NCBI GenBank assembly: GCA_020632795.1
Contig: JACKEV010000021.1
Location: 1-64,000, forward strand
Source of the DNA: Alphaproteobacteria bacterium
GTDB taxonomy: Bacteria > Myxococcota_A > UBA796 > CAJQPC01
DNA: 64,000 nt
Direction: 5' to 3'
Both the position numbers and the translations under genes were made by a program. The notes beneath the pieces were generated by a model. That model saw only the letters and a program-made list of their open reading frames with translations. It did not search any database and had not been told where the DNA came from. Shown piece after piece: positions 8,361 through 15,070 of this stretch. Every line of letters starts with the position of its first letter. Within the stretch, counting starts at the first letter, position 1.

Positions 8361-9059
8361 ATGTCCCTGACCTGGAGAGCCCTGCACGCCTCGGTGGTGC
8401 AGATGGTCGAGCAGGCCCGCGAGGACGGCGCGACCGACGCCCTCCTCGCCGACGGGGTGCTGCGTCGCCAGCGCGACGAGGCCCTGCCCCCCGAGGCCGC
8501 TCCCTTCGCGCGCGCCGTCCGGCACCTGGGCTGGCTGCTGCTGGGGCGGATGCCCACGGTGGACCCGGCGGGCTCGGTGGCGCTCAAGGTCTCGCTCAGC
8601 ATGACCGCGCAGGGCGTCGGGCCGCTCTCCGAGGCCATCCTGTTGGCGCGGGCCAGCGAGGAGGCGGACCAGGCGCAGGCCGCCGCCCTGCCTGCGCCCG
8701 AACGGGCCACGCGGTTCTACAACCGGGCGGTGGCTTTCGGCGAGCAGGGCGACGCGCTCAGCGCCATCGCGGACGCGACCGCCGCCCTGGCGGCCATGCC
8801 CGACGACACCCAGGCGCTGATGAACCGGGGCACCTGGCGCGTGCAGCTCCAGGACTACGACGGCGCGATGGCGGACTGGCTGCACGCGGTCGAGGTCGAC
8901 CCGGGCTACGCGCTGGGCTGGCTCAAGATCGGCGCGTTGAAGCTCGGCTTCGGCATGCCCGAGGGCGTGGAGGACGTGAAGCGGGGGCTGGCGCTGGCCC
9001 CGCCGGACTGGCCGCACCGGGCCGAGGCGGAGGCCTGGGTGCGGCGCGCGGAGGGGTAG
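8361..9059 (+). CDS. TPR-repeat protein
   Basis: A 232-residue soluble protein. The C-terminal half (about residues 110-225) contains three tetratricopeptide-like units: RATRFYNRAVAFGEQGDALS, then DDTQALMNRGTWRVQLQDYD, then PGYALGWLKIGALKLGFGMP. The N-terminal part (MSLTWRALHASVVQMVEQAR) is helical without recognisable domains. No signal peptide is seen. The stop codon lies within an 18-bp palindrome shared with the stop codon of the convergent regulator gene. A partner-binding role is expected from TPR folds; the partner is unknown. Confidence 0.75.
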   Translation: MSLTWRALHASVVQMVEQAREDGATDALLADGVLRRQRDEALPPEAAPFARAVRHLGWLLLGRMPTVDPAGSVALKVSLSMTAQGVGPLSEAILLARASEEADQAQAAALPAPERATRFYNRAVAFGEQGDALSAIADATAALAAMPDDTQALMNRGTWRVQLQDYDGAMADWLHAVEVDPGYALGWLKIGALKLGFGMPEGVEDVKRGLALAPPDWPHRAEAEAWVRRAEG

Positions 9060-9070
9060 GCGCCTACCCC
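9053..9070. terminator. Palindrome spanning both convergent stop codons, probable bidirectional terminator
   Basis: GGGGTAGGCGCCTACCCC is a perfect 18-bp palindrome. It contains the TAG stop of the plus-strand TPR gene (9057-9059) and, symmetrically, the TAG stop of the minus-strand regulator (9064-9066). Flanking bases extend the dyad imperfectly. There is no T tract, so intrinsic termination is plausible but unproven. Confidence 0.5.
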
Positions 9071-9858
9071 CGCTGCGCCACCCCCTCCAACCCCTGGTCC
9101 AGCCACGCGGCGGTGGCGGCGTCCAGGGGGAAGTACAGCTCCACGGTGAGTTCCTGGGCGGTGGCGTCCACGGGGGTGCCCAGGGTGGTCAGCAGGGTGG
9201 CCAGCCGCAGCTCCACGCCGCGGCGGCGCAGGTGGATGGGCACCAGCACGCCGTCGCCCCCGGTCATGGCGGGCTCCGGCACGCCGGGCCAGGCCAGCAG
9301 CTCGTCCAGGAGCTGGCCCGCGCCGTCCGGGTCCCGGGCGGCGTCGCGGCGCAGGCGGGCCAGGGTGACCCCGGCGACCTCGGGCCAGTTCACTACGAAG
9401 CGGCGCAGGCCGTCGGGGTGGAAGACGAGGTGCATGGCGTTGCCCATCACCCCGGGCGGCAGCGTGGCGTCGGCCAGGAACCAGGCCGCGAGCCGCGCGG
9501 CCCCCTGGTTCATGCCCTGGATGGCCCAGCGGCGGTCGACGGCCAGGGCGGGGTTGGGCTCGAACCGCTGGAAGAGGAAGTCCAGCGCGTGGCGGATCGG
9601 CGCCATCTCCGGCTCGCTGAGGTCGTGGGCGCCGTAGGCCGGGGTGAAGCCGGCGGCGGCGAGCAGGTCGTTGCGCTCGCGCAGCGGCACGTCCAGCGCG
9701 GAGGCGAGCAGCAGCACCATCTGGCGGCTGGGGGCGGAGCGGCCGTTCTCCAGGCAGGAGATGTGCCGGGTGGAGACCTCGGCGGCCTCGGAGAGGGCCT
9801 GCTGGCTCATGCGGCGGCGGCGGCGCCACTGGCGGAGCTGGGGGCCGAAGGGGGTCAT
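9064..9858 (-). CDS. XRE-family transcriptional regulator with MmyB-like ligand-binding domain
   Basis: A 264-residue regulator. The N-terminal helix-turn-helix (about residues 7-62) contains LRQWRRRRRMSQQALSEAAE and VSTRHISCLENGRSAPSRQM. The remainder matches the MmyB-type ligand-binding domain, with landmarks RHALDFLFQRFEPNPALAVD, NQGAARL and the HPDGLRRFVVNWPEVA stretch. Such proteins usually sit beside a divergently transcribed enzyme or membrane gene and control it. Here the partner is the small membrane protein at 9939, and the shared intergenic region holds a strong dyad (9878-9892), likely the operator. Confidence 0.9.
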   Translation of the reverse strand: MTPFGPQLRQWRRRRRMSQQALSEAAEVSTRHISCLENGRSAPSRQMVLLLASALDVPLRERNDLLAAAGFTPAYGAHDLSEPEMAPIRHALDFLFQRFEPNPALAVDRRWAIQGMNQGAARLAAWFLADATLPPGVMGNAMHLVFHPDGLRRFVVNWPEVAGVTLARLRRDAARDPDGAGQLLDELLAWPGVPEPAMTGGDGVLVPIHLRRRGVELRLATLLTTLGTPVDATAQELTVELYFPLDAATAAWLDQGLEGVAQRG

Positions 9859-9861
9859 GGA

Positions 9862-9892
9862 GACATCATATCGGACTTGATGTCAGACATCA
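9862..9892. promoter_or_regulatory. Candidate operator of the XRE/MmyB-like regulator
   Basis: TGATGTC-A-GACATCA (9878-9892) is a perfect 7-1-7 palindrome in the divergent intergenic region. A third half-site GACATCA lies at 9862-9868, immediately upstream of the regulator start codon (9858), giving three alternating half-sites. This arrangement is typical of autoregulated divergent promoters. Confidence 0.6.
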
Positions 9893-9938
9893 TGGTTTTC
9901 ATGAAGTCGATGGGTCATGATGGAGGCAGGAGGTGCCC

Positions 9939-10244
9939 ATGGCCCGACTCGTCGTCTACCTCGTCGTCCTCATCAGCTTCACCGTCTATTCGTCGTATGT
10001 GACGTTCCAGGAGGGGTACTGGGGGTTTCTGCACCTGGCGCTCCGGGAGCGCTGGGCCATGCAGGTGCTGCTGGACCTGTGCATCGCGCTGACGCTCTTG
10101 TGGGGGCCGATGAAGCGGGACGCGCAGAAGCACGGCATCAACTTCTGGCCGTACCTGCTGGCGACGCCGTTGTTGGGGTCGATCGCGCCGTTGGCGTACA
10201 TGGTGCACCGGCGGTGGCGGCGGGTGCGTGCTGGGGAGGGCTGA
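9939..10244 (+). CDS. Small integral membrane protein, DUF2834-like topology
   Basis: A 101-residue protein. AGGAGG (9928-9933) lies 5 nt before ATG 9939; the in-frame GTG at 9933 overlaps the ribosome-binding site and is rejected. There are three hydrophobic segments: RLVVYLVVLISFTVYSSYVT, WAMQVLLDLCIALTLLW and YLLATPLLGSIAPLAYMV. The order (aromatic loop, D in the second helix, GS.APL in the third) recalls small DUF2834-type proteins, but this is a weak likeness from memory. It is divergent from the XRE regulator and probably its target. Confidence 0.7.
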   Translation: MARLVVYLVVLISFTVYSSYVTFQEGYWGFLHLALRERWAMQVLLDLCIALTLLWGPMKRDAQKHGINFWPYLLATPLLGSIAPLAYMVHRRWRRVRAGEG

Positions 10245-10251
10245 TTGTTCT

Positions 10252-10371
10252 GGGGGCTTTGGCGTTCATAGGGCTTTGGCGTTCAGGGGCTTTGGCGTTC
10301 AGGGGGCTTTGGCGTTCATAGGGCTTTGGCGTTCAGGGGGCTTTGGCGTTCAGGGGGCTTTGGCGTTCTGG
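10252..10371 (+). repeat. Tandem repeat of a 15-19-nt G-rich unit, about seven copies
   Basis: Seven consecutive copies of GGGCTTTGGCGTTCA occur, separated by 0-4 variable bases (extra G residues or TA). It begins 8 nt after the stop of the small membrane protein and is followed by a diverged copy. All frames across it are open only because of composition; no gene is supported. The unit length is too short and irregular for CRISPR. Confidence 0.85.
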
Positions 10372-10402
10372 GTGGCTTCAGCGCTCGATGCTTCAGGCGT
10401 CT

Positions 10403-11034
10403 TCGTCACCCGTCGCCACGCCCCTGCGCCCTTCACGGCTCCGTGGGGCTCCAACGTGGACCCGGCCTGGAAGGCCGTTCGTCGGGCTCCGTCACGGAGC
10501 CCTCCTCACTCGGCTTCGCATCGGGCTCCGGCAATCCAAGCCTCCCGCCCTCGCTCAGACGTCCCCCGTTGGAGCCCCACTGCGCCTCGGGCCGGGCCGC
10601 GTTCGGCTACGGGGCTTTGCGGGGGTTCGGCAGGTCGACGGGGTGGTCGTGTATCAGCAGCAACCGGCTTGGTTCGGAGTTGTGATTACGGGGTTTGTCG
10701 GTGTGATCCCGAAGGGGAAGGTGTTGCCGGTGTTGAATGCCTGACCTCCTTTGCCGACCTCCTTTGCCGACCTTTCGAGGGCCACCAGCGCCTCCTGCTG
10801 TCTCCGGTCGCATCGACGTGCCCTGTCGACCTCCCGAACCCCCGCTAAGCCCCGAAGCCCGCAGGCTCCAAGGGCCGTGATCGCGGGACGTCTGAGCGAG
10901 GGCGGGAGGCTTGGATTGCCGGAGCCCGATGCGAAGCCGAGTGAGGAGGAGCCCCGGACGGGGTCCGACGAACGGTCCCGCGATCACGGCCCTTGGAGCC
11001 GTGAAGGGCGCAGGGGCGTGGCGACGGGTGACGA
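10403..11034. repeat. Large non-coding inverted repeat, each arm containing its own hairpin
   Basis: The left arm (about 10403-10641) and right arm (about 10825-11034) are reverse complements, with perfect stretches of about 40 nt (10405-10444 with 10992-11031) and about 60 nt (10503-10565 with 10886-10947). Each arm also holds a smaller hairpin around the conserved 60-nt block. In the right arm a 26-bp stem (10864-10889 with 10975-11000) is perfect. In the left arm a different 14-bp stem is used (GTGGGGCTCCAACG, 10443-10456, with its complement at about 10567-10580). The loop is conserved while the stems differ but stay self-complementary. The central 180 bp shows no gene. It resembles an intergenic mobile or structured repeat (REP/BIME- or MITE-like). 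Confidence 0.75.
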
Positions 11035-11039
11035 TGCCG

Positions 11040-11116
11040 CCGCAAGAACCGAGCGTGCAACCAACGGCGTCGCCACAAGAACCGAGCGTGCAACCAACGG
11101 CGCCGCCGCAAGAACC
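11040..11116 (+). repeat. 33-nt direct repeat, just over two copies
   Basis: The block CAAGAACCGAGCGTGCAACC recurs with a period of exactly 33 nt at 11043 and 11076, with a partial third copy at 11109. It directly abuts the stop codon of the minus-strand binding-protein gene (11117) and the end of the inverted repeat. No coding capacity is supported. Confidence 0.75.
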
Positions 11117-12535
11117 TCAGGGGTACCAGGTCTCCGAAACCTCGAAGTCGTCCCCCGCCCCATTGATGATCCAGTAGTCCACCGGCGCGGAGGTCTCCTC
11201 GGTGACCGCGTCGTAGTCCAGCGGGCCGGAGGCGCCGTCGAGGTCGACGCCGTCGCCGATCTCGAAGTGGGCCACGATGGAGGTCCAGGAGCCGGGGCGC
11301 ACGGCGAAGGACTCACCGCTGGAGATGCGGCGCAGGCCCCGGGCGATGCCGATGCCGGAGACGGCCTCGCCCTCGTTGAACCAGGACCAGGCGTGGCCGT
11401 CGATGACCAGCCAGGCGGCGTCGAAGGCGTGGGCGGTGTAGCTGTACTGGGAGACGTCCTCGCCGCCGTAGCGACCCCGGTAGTTGGACTGGAAGGACTC
11501 GTAGACCGCCCCGGACGGCAGCGAGGGCGCGGAGCCGTGGATGTTGGGGAACAGCACGCTGGCGCCCGAGGCCTGGGCCAGGACGTCGGCGGTCCGGGCG
11601 GCGTCGGTCAGGAAGATGGGGACCGACCGGTAGCTCTCCTGGCCGGCCGCGCTGTTGAGGAAGGCGACCACGTCGGAGATGTCGGAGCTGATGAACAGCA
11701 CCTGGCTGGGGTTGGAGAGGCCCACGTCGGTGACCGCCTCGGAGCGGGCGGTCTCGCTGTCGAAGGGGTAGAGGTCGACGTCGCCGGTGAAGTTGTCGGC
11801 GAACACCTCCGAGAGGCCGTCACCGTAGGCGCCGCTCTGGTAGATGACCGACACCCGGGCGACCCCGGTATCGATCATGTAGTCGGCGATGGCGCGGCCC
11901 TGCAGCGAGTCGGGGGGCGCGGTGCGCCACAGCAGGCCCGGGGTCTCGTCGGAGGCGACGAGCTGGTCGAGCACCGTCAGGGTGGGGCTGGTCGCCGAGG
12001 GCGAGATCATCAGCGTGGTGCCCAGAGGCTCGATGGCGTTGAACGCCGCCTCGGTGCGGGACGACGCCGCCGGACCCACGATGGCGGGCACGCCCACCTC
12101 GTCGGCCAGCCAGGTCGCCAGCGCGACGGTGGCCGTGTCCTTGTCGAGGCCGTCGCTGGGGTGAGCCTCCTGGTTGTCGCAGTGCAGGATGGCGAAGGGC
12201 TGGCCGTTCAGGCCGTCGCTGTCGTTGACCTGGGCGACCGCCAGCTCGGCGGAGCGGTAGCGGGCGACGTGGGTGTCGAGGCTGTGGTCGAAGAGGGTCG
12301 CGAAGAGGAAGGTCTCGCTGGGGTCCACCGGGAAGGTGAGGTCCTCGGGGAGGCTGTTCGTGCAGCGCTCGGGCACCTCGGTGACCTCGCAGAGGCCCTC
12401 GCCACCGCACACCGAGCCGAGGCCGAAAGCGTCGCGGCACTCGACGTTCGTGGTGCAGGGCTGGTTGTCGAAGGTGCTCAACGAGCAGGCCGGCGCGGCG
12501 GCGAGCAGCAGCGTCCAGGCGCGGGGGATCGTCAA
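11117..12535 (-). CDS. Periplasmic branched-chain amino acid-type substrate-binding lipoprotein (Peripla_BP_6-like)
   Basis: Solute-binding protein of the LivJ/urea/receptor-ligand fold, 472 residues. The best start is TTG 12535: AGGAG (12542-12546) is 6 nt upstream and the product begins LTIPRAWTLLLAAAPAC, a lipoprotein signal. After a Cys-rich linker with CTTNVECRDAFGLGSVCGGEGLCE (residues about 25-55 in total), the binding fold follows: FDHSLDTHVARYRSAELAVA, then VPAIVGPAASSRTEAAFNAI, then TTLMISPSATSPTLT. No permease or ATPase genes are adjacent, so it may be an orphan sensor-type binding protein. It is divergent from the kinase operon at 12754. Confidence 0.8.
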   Translation of the reverse strand: MTIPRAWTLLLAAAPACSLSTFDNQPCTTNVECRDAFGLGSVCGGEGLCEVTEVPERCTNSLPEDLTFPVDPSETFLFATLFDHSLDTHVARYRSAELAVAQVNDSDGLNGQPFAILHCDNQEAHPSDGLDKDTATVALATWLADEVGVPAIVGPAASSRTEAAFNAIEPLGTTLMISPSATSPTLTVLDQLVASDETPGLLWRTAPPDSLQGRAIADYMIDTGVARVSVIYQSGAYGDGLSEVFADNFTGDVDLYPFDSETARSEAVTDVGLSNPSQVLFISSDISDVVAFLNSAAGQESYRSVPIFLTDAARTADVLAQASGASVLFPNIHGSAPSLPSGAVYESFQSNYRGRYGGEDVSQYSYTAHAFDAAWLVIDGHAWSWFNEGEAVSGIGIARGLRRISSGESFAVRPGSWTSIVAHFEIGDGVDLDGASGPLDYDAVTEETSAPVDYWIINGAGDDFEVSETWYP

Positions 12536-12753
12536 GGCGCACTCCTGACTTTGGGGCGGCCATGCCTCGGCCGGCCGGCCAGCGAACCAGATGCAGAGGT
12601 TAGCACGGCGGGGGGGCGCGGGCTCGGGCACGTCGCCAGGGCGTCGACGGGTTCCCCCGGATATATGTGCCGTGGCCGCCCAGCGGATTCCCTGCGTGGT
12701 AGGCTGTCCCATCCTCCGGACCGTCAGGATGTCCGAGGAGGTGTGGAGTTCGG

Positions 12754-14301
12754 ATGGACCCGGTGAACGACACGCCCAACCGCGCCACGGATGGCCGGGC
12801 GGATCCGCTCATCGGCCGTGTCCTGGACGGTCGGTACCGCATCCTGACCATGATCGCCAAGGGCGGAATGGGGCGGATCTACAAGGCCGAGCAGCAGCCC
12901 CTCAACCGCATCGTCGCCCTGAAGGTGCTCTCGGTGCCGCCCACCGACGCGGGGCGGGGCGAGGACTTCCGCCAGCGGTTCTACCGCGAAGCGTCGATCT
13001 GTTCGAAGCTGACCCACCCCAACACCGTCCGCATCTTCGACTACGGCAAGAGCGACGACGGCATCTACTTCATCGCGATGGAGTTCCTCGAGGGCCGCAC
13101 CATGCGGCAGATCCTCGCCGACGAGGCCCCCATCGCGCCCTGGCGGGTCATCGACCTGCTCAAGCAGATCTGCTCCAGCCTCGCCGAGGCCCACTCGATG
13201 GGCCTCATCCACCGGGACCTCAAGCCCTCCAACGTCATCATCACCACCCACGCCGACGGCACCGAGTTCGTGAACGTCGTCGACTTCGGGCTGGTGAAGG
13301 ACCTGGAGGGCGCGTTCGGGGACGGGGAGCAGACCCAGGCCGGGCTCATCGTCGGCTCGCCGATGTACATGTCGCCCGAGCAGATCCTCCAGGGCGAGCT
13401 GACCGAGCGCAGCGACATCTACAGCCTCGGCGTCATCATGTACGGGGCCCTGACCGGCCGGAAGCCGTTCAAGCAGGAGAGCGCGCTGGCGCTCATGAAC
13501 TGCCACATCAACGTGCCGCCCCCGCCGTTCGCCGAGATCAACCCGGAGCTGGAGGTCTCCGCGAACCTGGAGTGGGTCGTCATGACCTGCCTCGCCAAGG
13601 ACCCCAAGGGGCGCTTCGCCTCGGTCCAGGAGCTGTCCCGGGCGCTGTCCGCCTGCGACAAGGAGCTGCGGGGCATGGTCACCGGTCTCCAGCTCGAGAT
13701 CCAGGAGGGGCGCGTCATCCTGCCGCTGGAGCTGGAGGAGCACCTCTCCCGCCGGCCCGCCGGCTCCTCGGGGCCGTACAGCGGCAGCCTGACCCTCAAC
13801 CGCCCGATGCAGGTCGAGCCGCCGCCGCCCCGTCGGGTGGGGCTCTACGTCGGGCTGGGGGCGCTGGCGCTGCTGCTCTTCATCGGCGCGGCCGTGCTGG
13901 TCCTGGTCGCCGGGACGGACACGCCGCCGGAGGCCACCCCTGCGGCCACCGTCGCGCCCGCGCCGGTGGAGCCCGCCCCGCCCGTCGAGCCATCCCCGCC
14001 CGACGGCGCCGCTGCGGATACGCCCGCTGTGCCCACCCCGGCCCCGCCTCCCCAGGACAAGCCGGCGGCGACGCCCCGGCCGGCCGACAAGCCGGTGGCC
14101 CGGCCGGCGGACACGCCGGTCACGAAGCCCGCCGACAAGCCGACCGCGGCCCAGCCCGCCGATGTGCCTGCCGAGCCGCCCGCCGAGCCCGACAAGCCCG
14201 TGGCCGAGGGCACCGACAAGACCGACCCGCCCCCGGACCCCGGCGCCGGAGACGACTGGGGCAAGCCCCAGTCCGACATCCGCAACCCCTGGGAGGACTG
14301 A
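12754..14301 (+). CDS. Transmembrane serine/threonine protein kinase (PknB-type)
   Basis: A 515-residue Hanks-type kinase. The motifs are complete: glycine loop AKGGMG (35-40), VALK with Lys57, HRDLKPSN with Asp155, DFG at 177-179, SPE at 207-209 and SDIYSLGVIMYGALTG. A single transmembrane helix (YVGLGALALLLFIGAAVLVLV, about 367-386) separates the cytoplasmic kinase from a 125-residue Pro/Ala-rich periplasmic tail with repeated DKP.A/DTP units and no PASTA domains. The start has a GGAGGTG ribosome-binding site. It lies 4 nt upstream of a TPR protein and in an operon with a DUF4139 protein. Confidence 0.95.
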   Translation: MDPVNDTPNRATDGRADPLIGRVLDGRYRILTMIAKGGMGRIYKAEQQPLNRIVALKVLSVPPTDAGRGEDFRQRFYREASICSKLTHPNTVRIFDYGKSDDGIYFIAMEFLEGRTMRQILADEAPIAPWRVIDLLKQICSSLAEAHSMGLIHRDLKPSNVIITTHADGTEFVNVVDFGLVKDLEGAFGDGEQTQAGLIVGSPMYMSPEQILQGELTERSDIYSLGVIMYGALTGRKPFKQESALALMNCHINVPPPPFAEINPELEVSANLEWVVMTCLAKDPKGRFASVQELSRALSACDKELRGMVTGLQLEIQEGRVILPLELEEHLSRRPAGSSGPYSGSLTLNRPMQVEPPPPRRVGLYVGLGALALLLFIGAAVLVLVAGTDTPPEATPAATVAPAPVEPAPPVEPSPPDGAAADTPAVPTPAPPPQDKPAATPRPADKPVARPADTPVTKPADKPTAAQPADVPAEPPAEPDKPVAEGTDKTDPPPDPGAGDDWGKPQSDIRNPWED

Positions 14302-14305
14302 CCGG

Positions 14306-15055
14306 ATGACCCGCATCCTGCTGACGCTCGCGCTGCTGATCTGCGCTGCCACCCCCGAAGTCGCCCTCGCCCAGGCCCCCGACGACCCCACGCCGGAGCA
14401 GATCGCCCGCGCCAAGGAGCTGTTCGAGAACGGCCGCACCCTCTACGACGAGGGCCGCTACGAGGACGCCATCGTCGCCTGGAAGGAGTCCTACAAGCTC
14501 AGCGGCCAGCCGGTGCTGCTGTTCAACATCGCCAACGCCTACGAGCGCATGGGCGAGTACGACAAGGCCATCGACGCCCTGGGCCGCTACCGCGCCTTCG
14601 CCCCGGCGAGCGAGCGCGACAGCCTGGACCGGCGGCTCAAGAACCTGGAGGAGCGCCGGGACGAGCAGGCGTCCGCCGGGCCGCCGCCGCCGGACCCGGG
14701 CGGCTCCTCCAGCCAGGGCACCACCCGCTCGGCCTCCAGCTTCCCGGTCGTGCCGGTCGCGCTCTTCGGGGCGGGCGCGGCGGCGCTCGGCACGTCGGCG
14801 GTCTTCGGGCTGCGGGCGCGCTCGGCGCGGGCGGAGGCCGAGGGCCTGTGCGTCGCCGAGACGGGCCTGTGCCCCTATGAAGCCTCCGACGCCCTGGCCC
14901 GCGACACGAGCAGCTCGCTCATCGCGGACATCAGCCTGGCGGTCGGCGTGGCCGCGCTCACTGGGGGGACCACCGCGCTCCTGCTGGGGCGCGGCGACCG
15001 CGTCGCGATCTCGGCGTCCCCCTTCGGGGGGGTGTCGCTCCACGCGCGCTTCTGA
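14306..15055 (+). CDS. Secreted/membrane TPR protein downstream of kinase
   Basis: A 249-residue protein starting at ATG 14306, 4 nt after the kinase stop, with GGGAGG upstream. The signal peptide is MTRILLTLALLICAATPEVALAQA. Residues about 33-110 hold two or three TPR units (AKELFENGRTLYDEGRYEDA, QPVLLFNIANAYERMGEYDK). A Pro/Ser linker and two hydrophobic segments (VVPVALFGAGAAALGTSAVF and ISLAVGVAALTGGTTALLLG) follow, so the C-terminus is probably membrane-embedded. Kinase-TPR gene pairs are common in Myxococcota (from memory). It probably serves as a scaffold or sensor partner; this is inferred from the operon. Confidence 0.85.
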   Translation: MTRILLTLALLICAATPEVALAQAPDDPTPEQIARAKELFENGRTLYDEGRYEDAIVAWKESYKLSGQPVLLFNIANAYERMGEYDKAIDALGRYRAFAPASERDSLDRRLKNLEERRDEQASAGPPPPDPGGSSSQGTTRSASSFPVVPVALFGAGAAALGTSAVFGLRARSARAEAEGLCVAETGLCPYEASDALARDTSSSLIADISLAVGVAALTGGTTALLLGRGDRVAISASPFGGVSLHARF

Positions 15056-15070
15056 CCCCGGCGGCCACCG

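Noticed and set aside
10228..11111. Several 80-200-codon frames in both strands of the 10.2-11.1 kb block
   Set aside because: They run through tandem and inverted repeats, encode repetitive FRGLWRSG-like or Pro/Arg-rich peptides, and mirror each other because of the inverted repeat.
10252..11116. Possible CRISPR array
   Set aside because: Repeat units are 15-19 or 33 nt, contiguous or nearly so, without unique spacers of constant length, and no cas genes are present.
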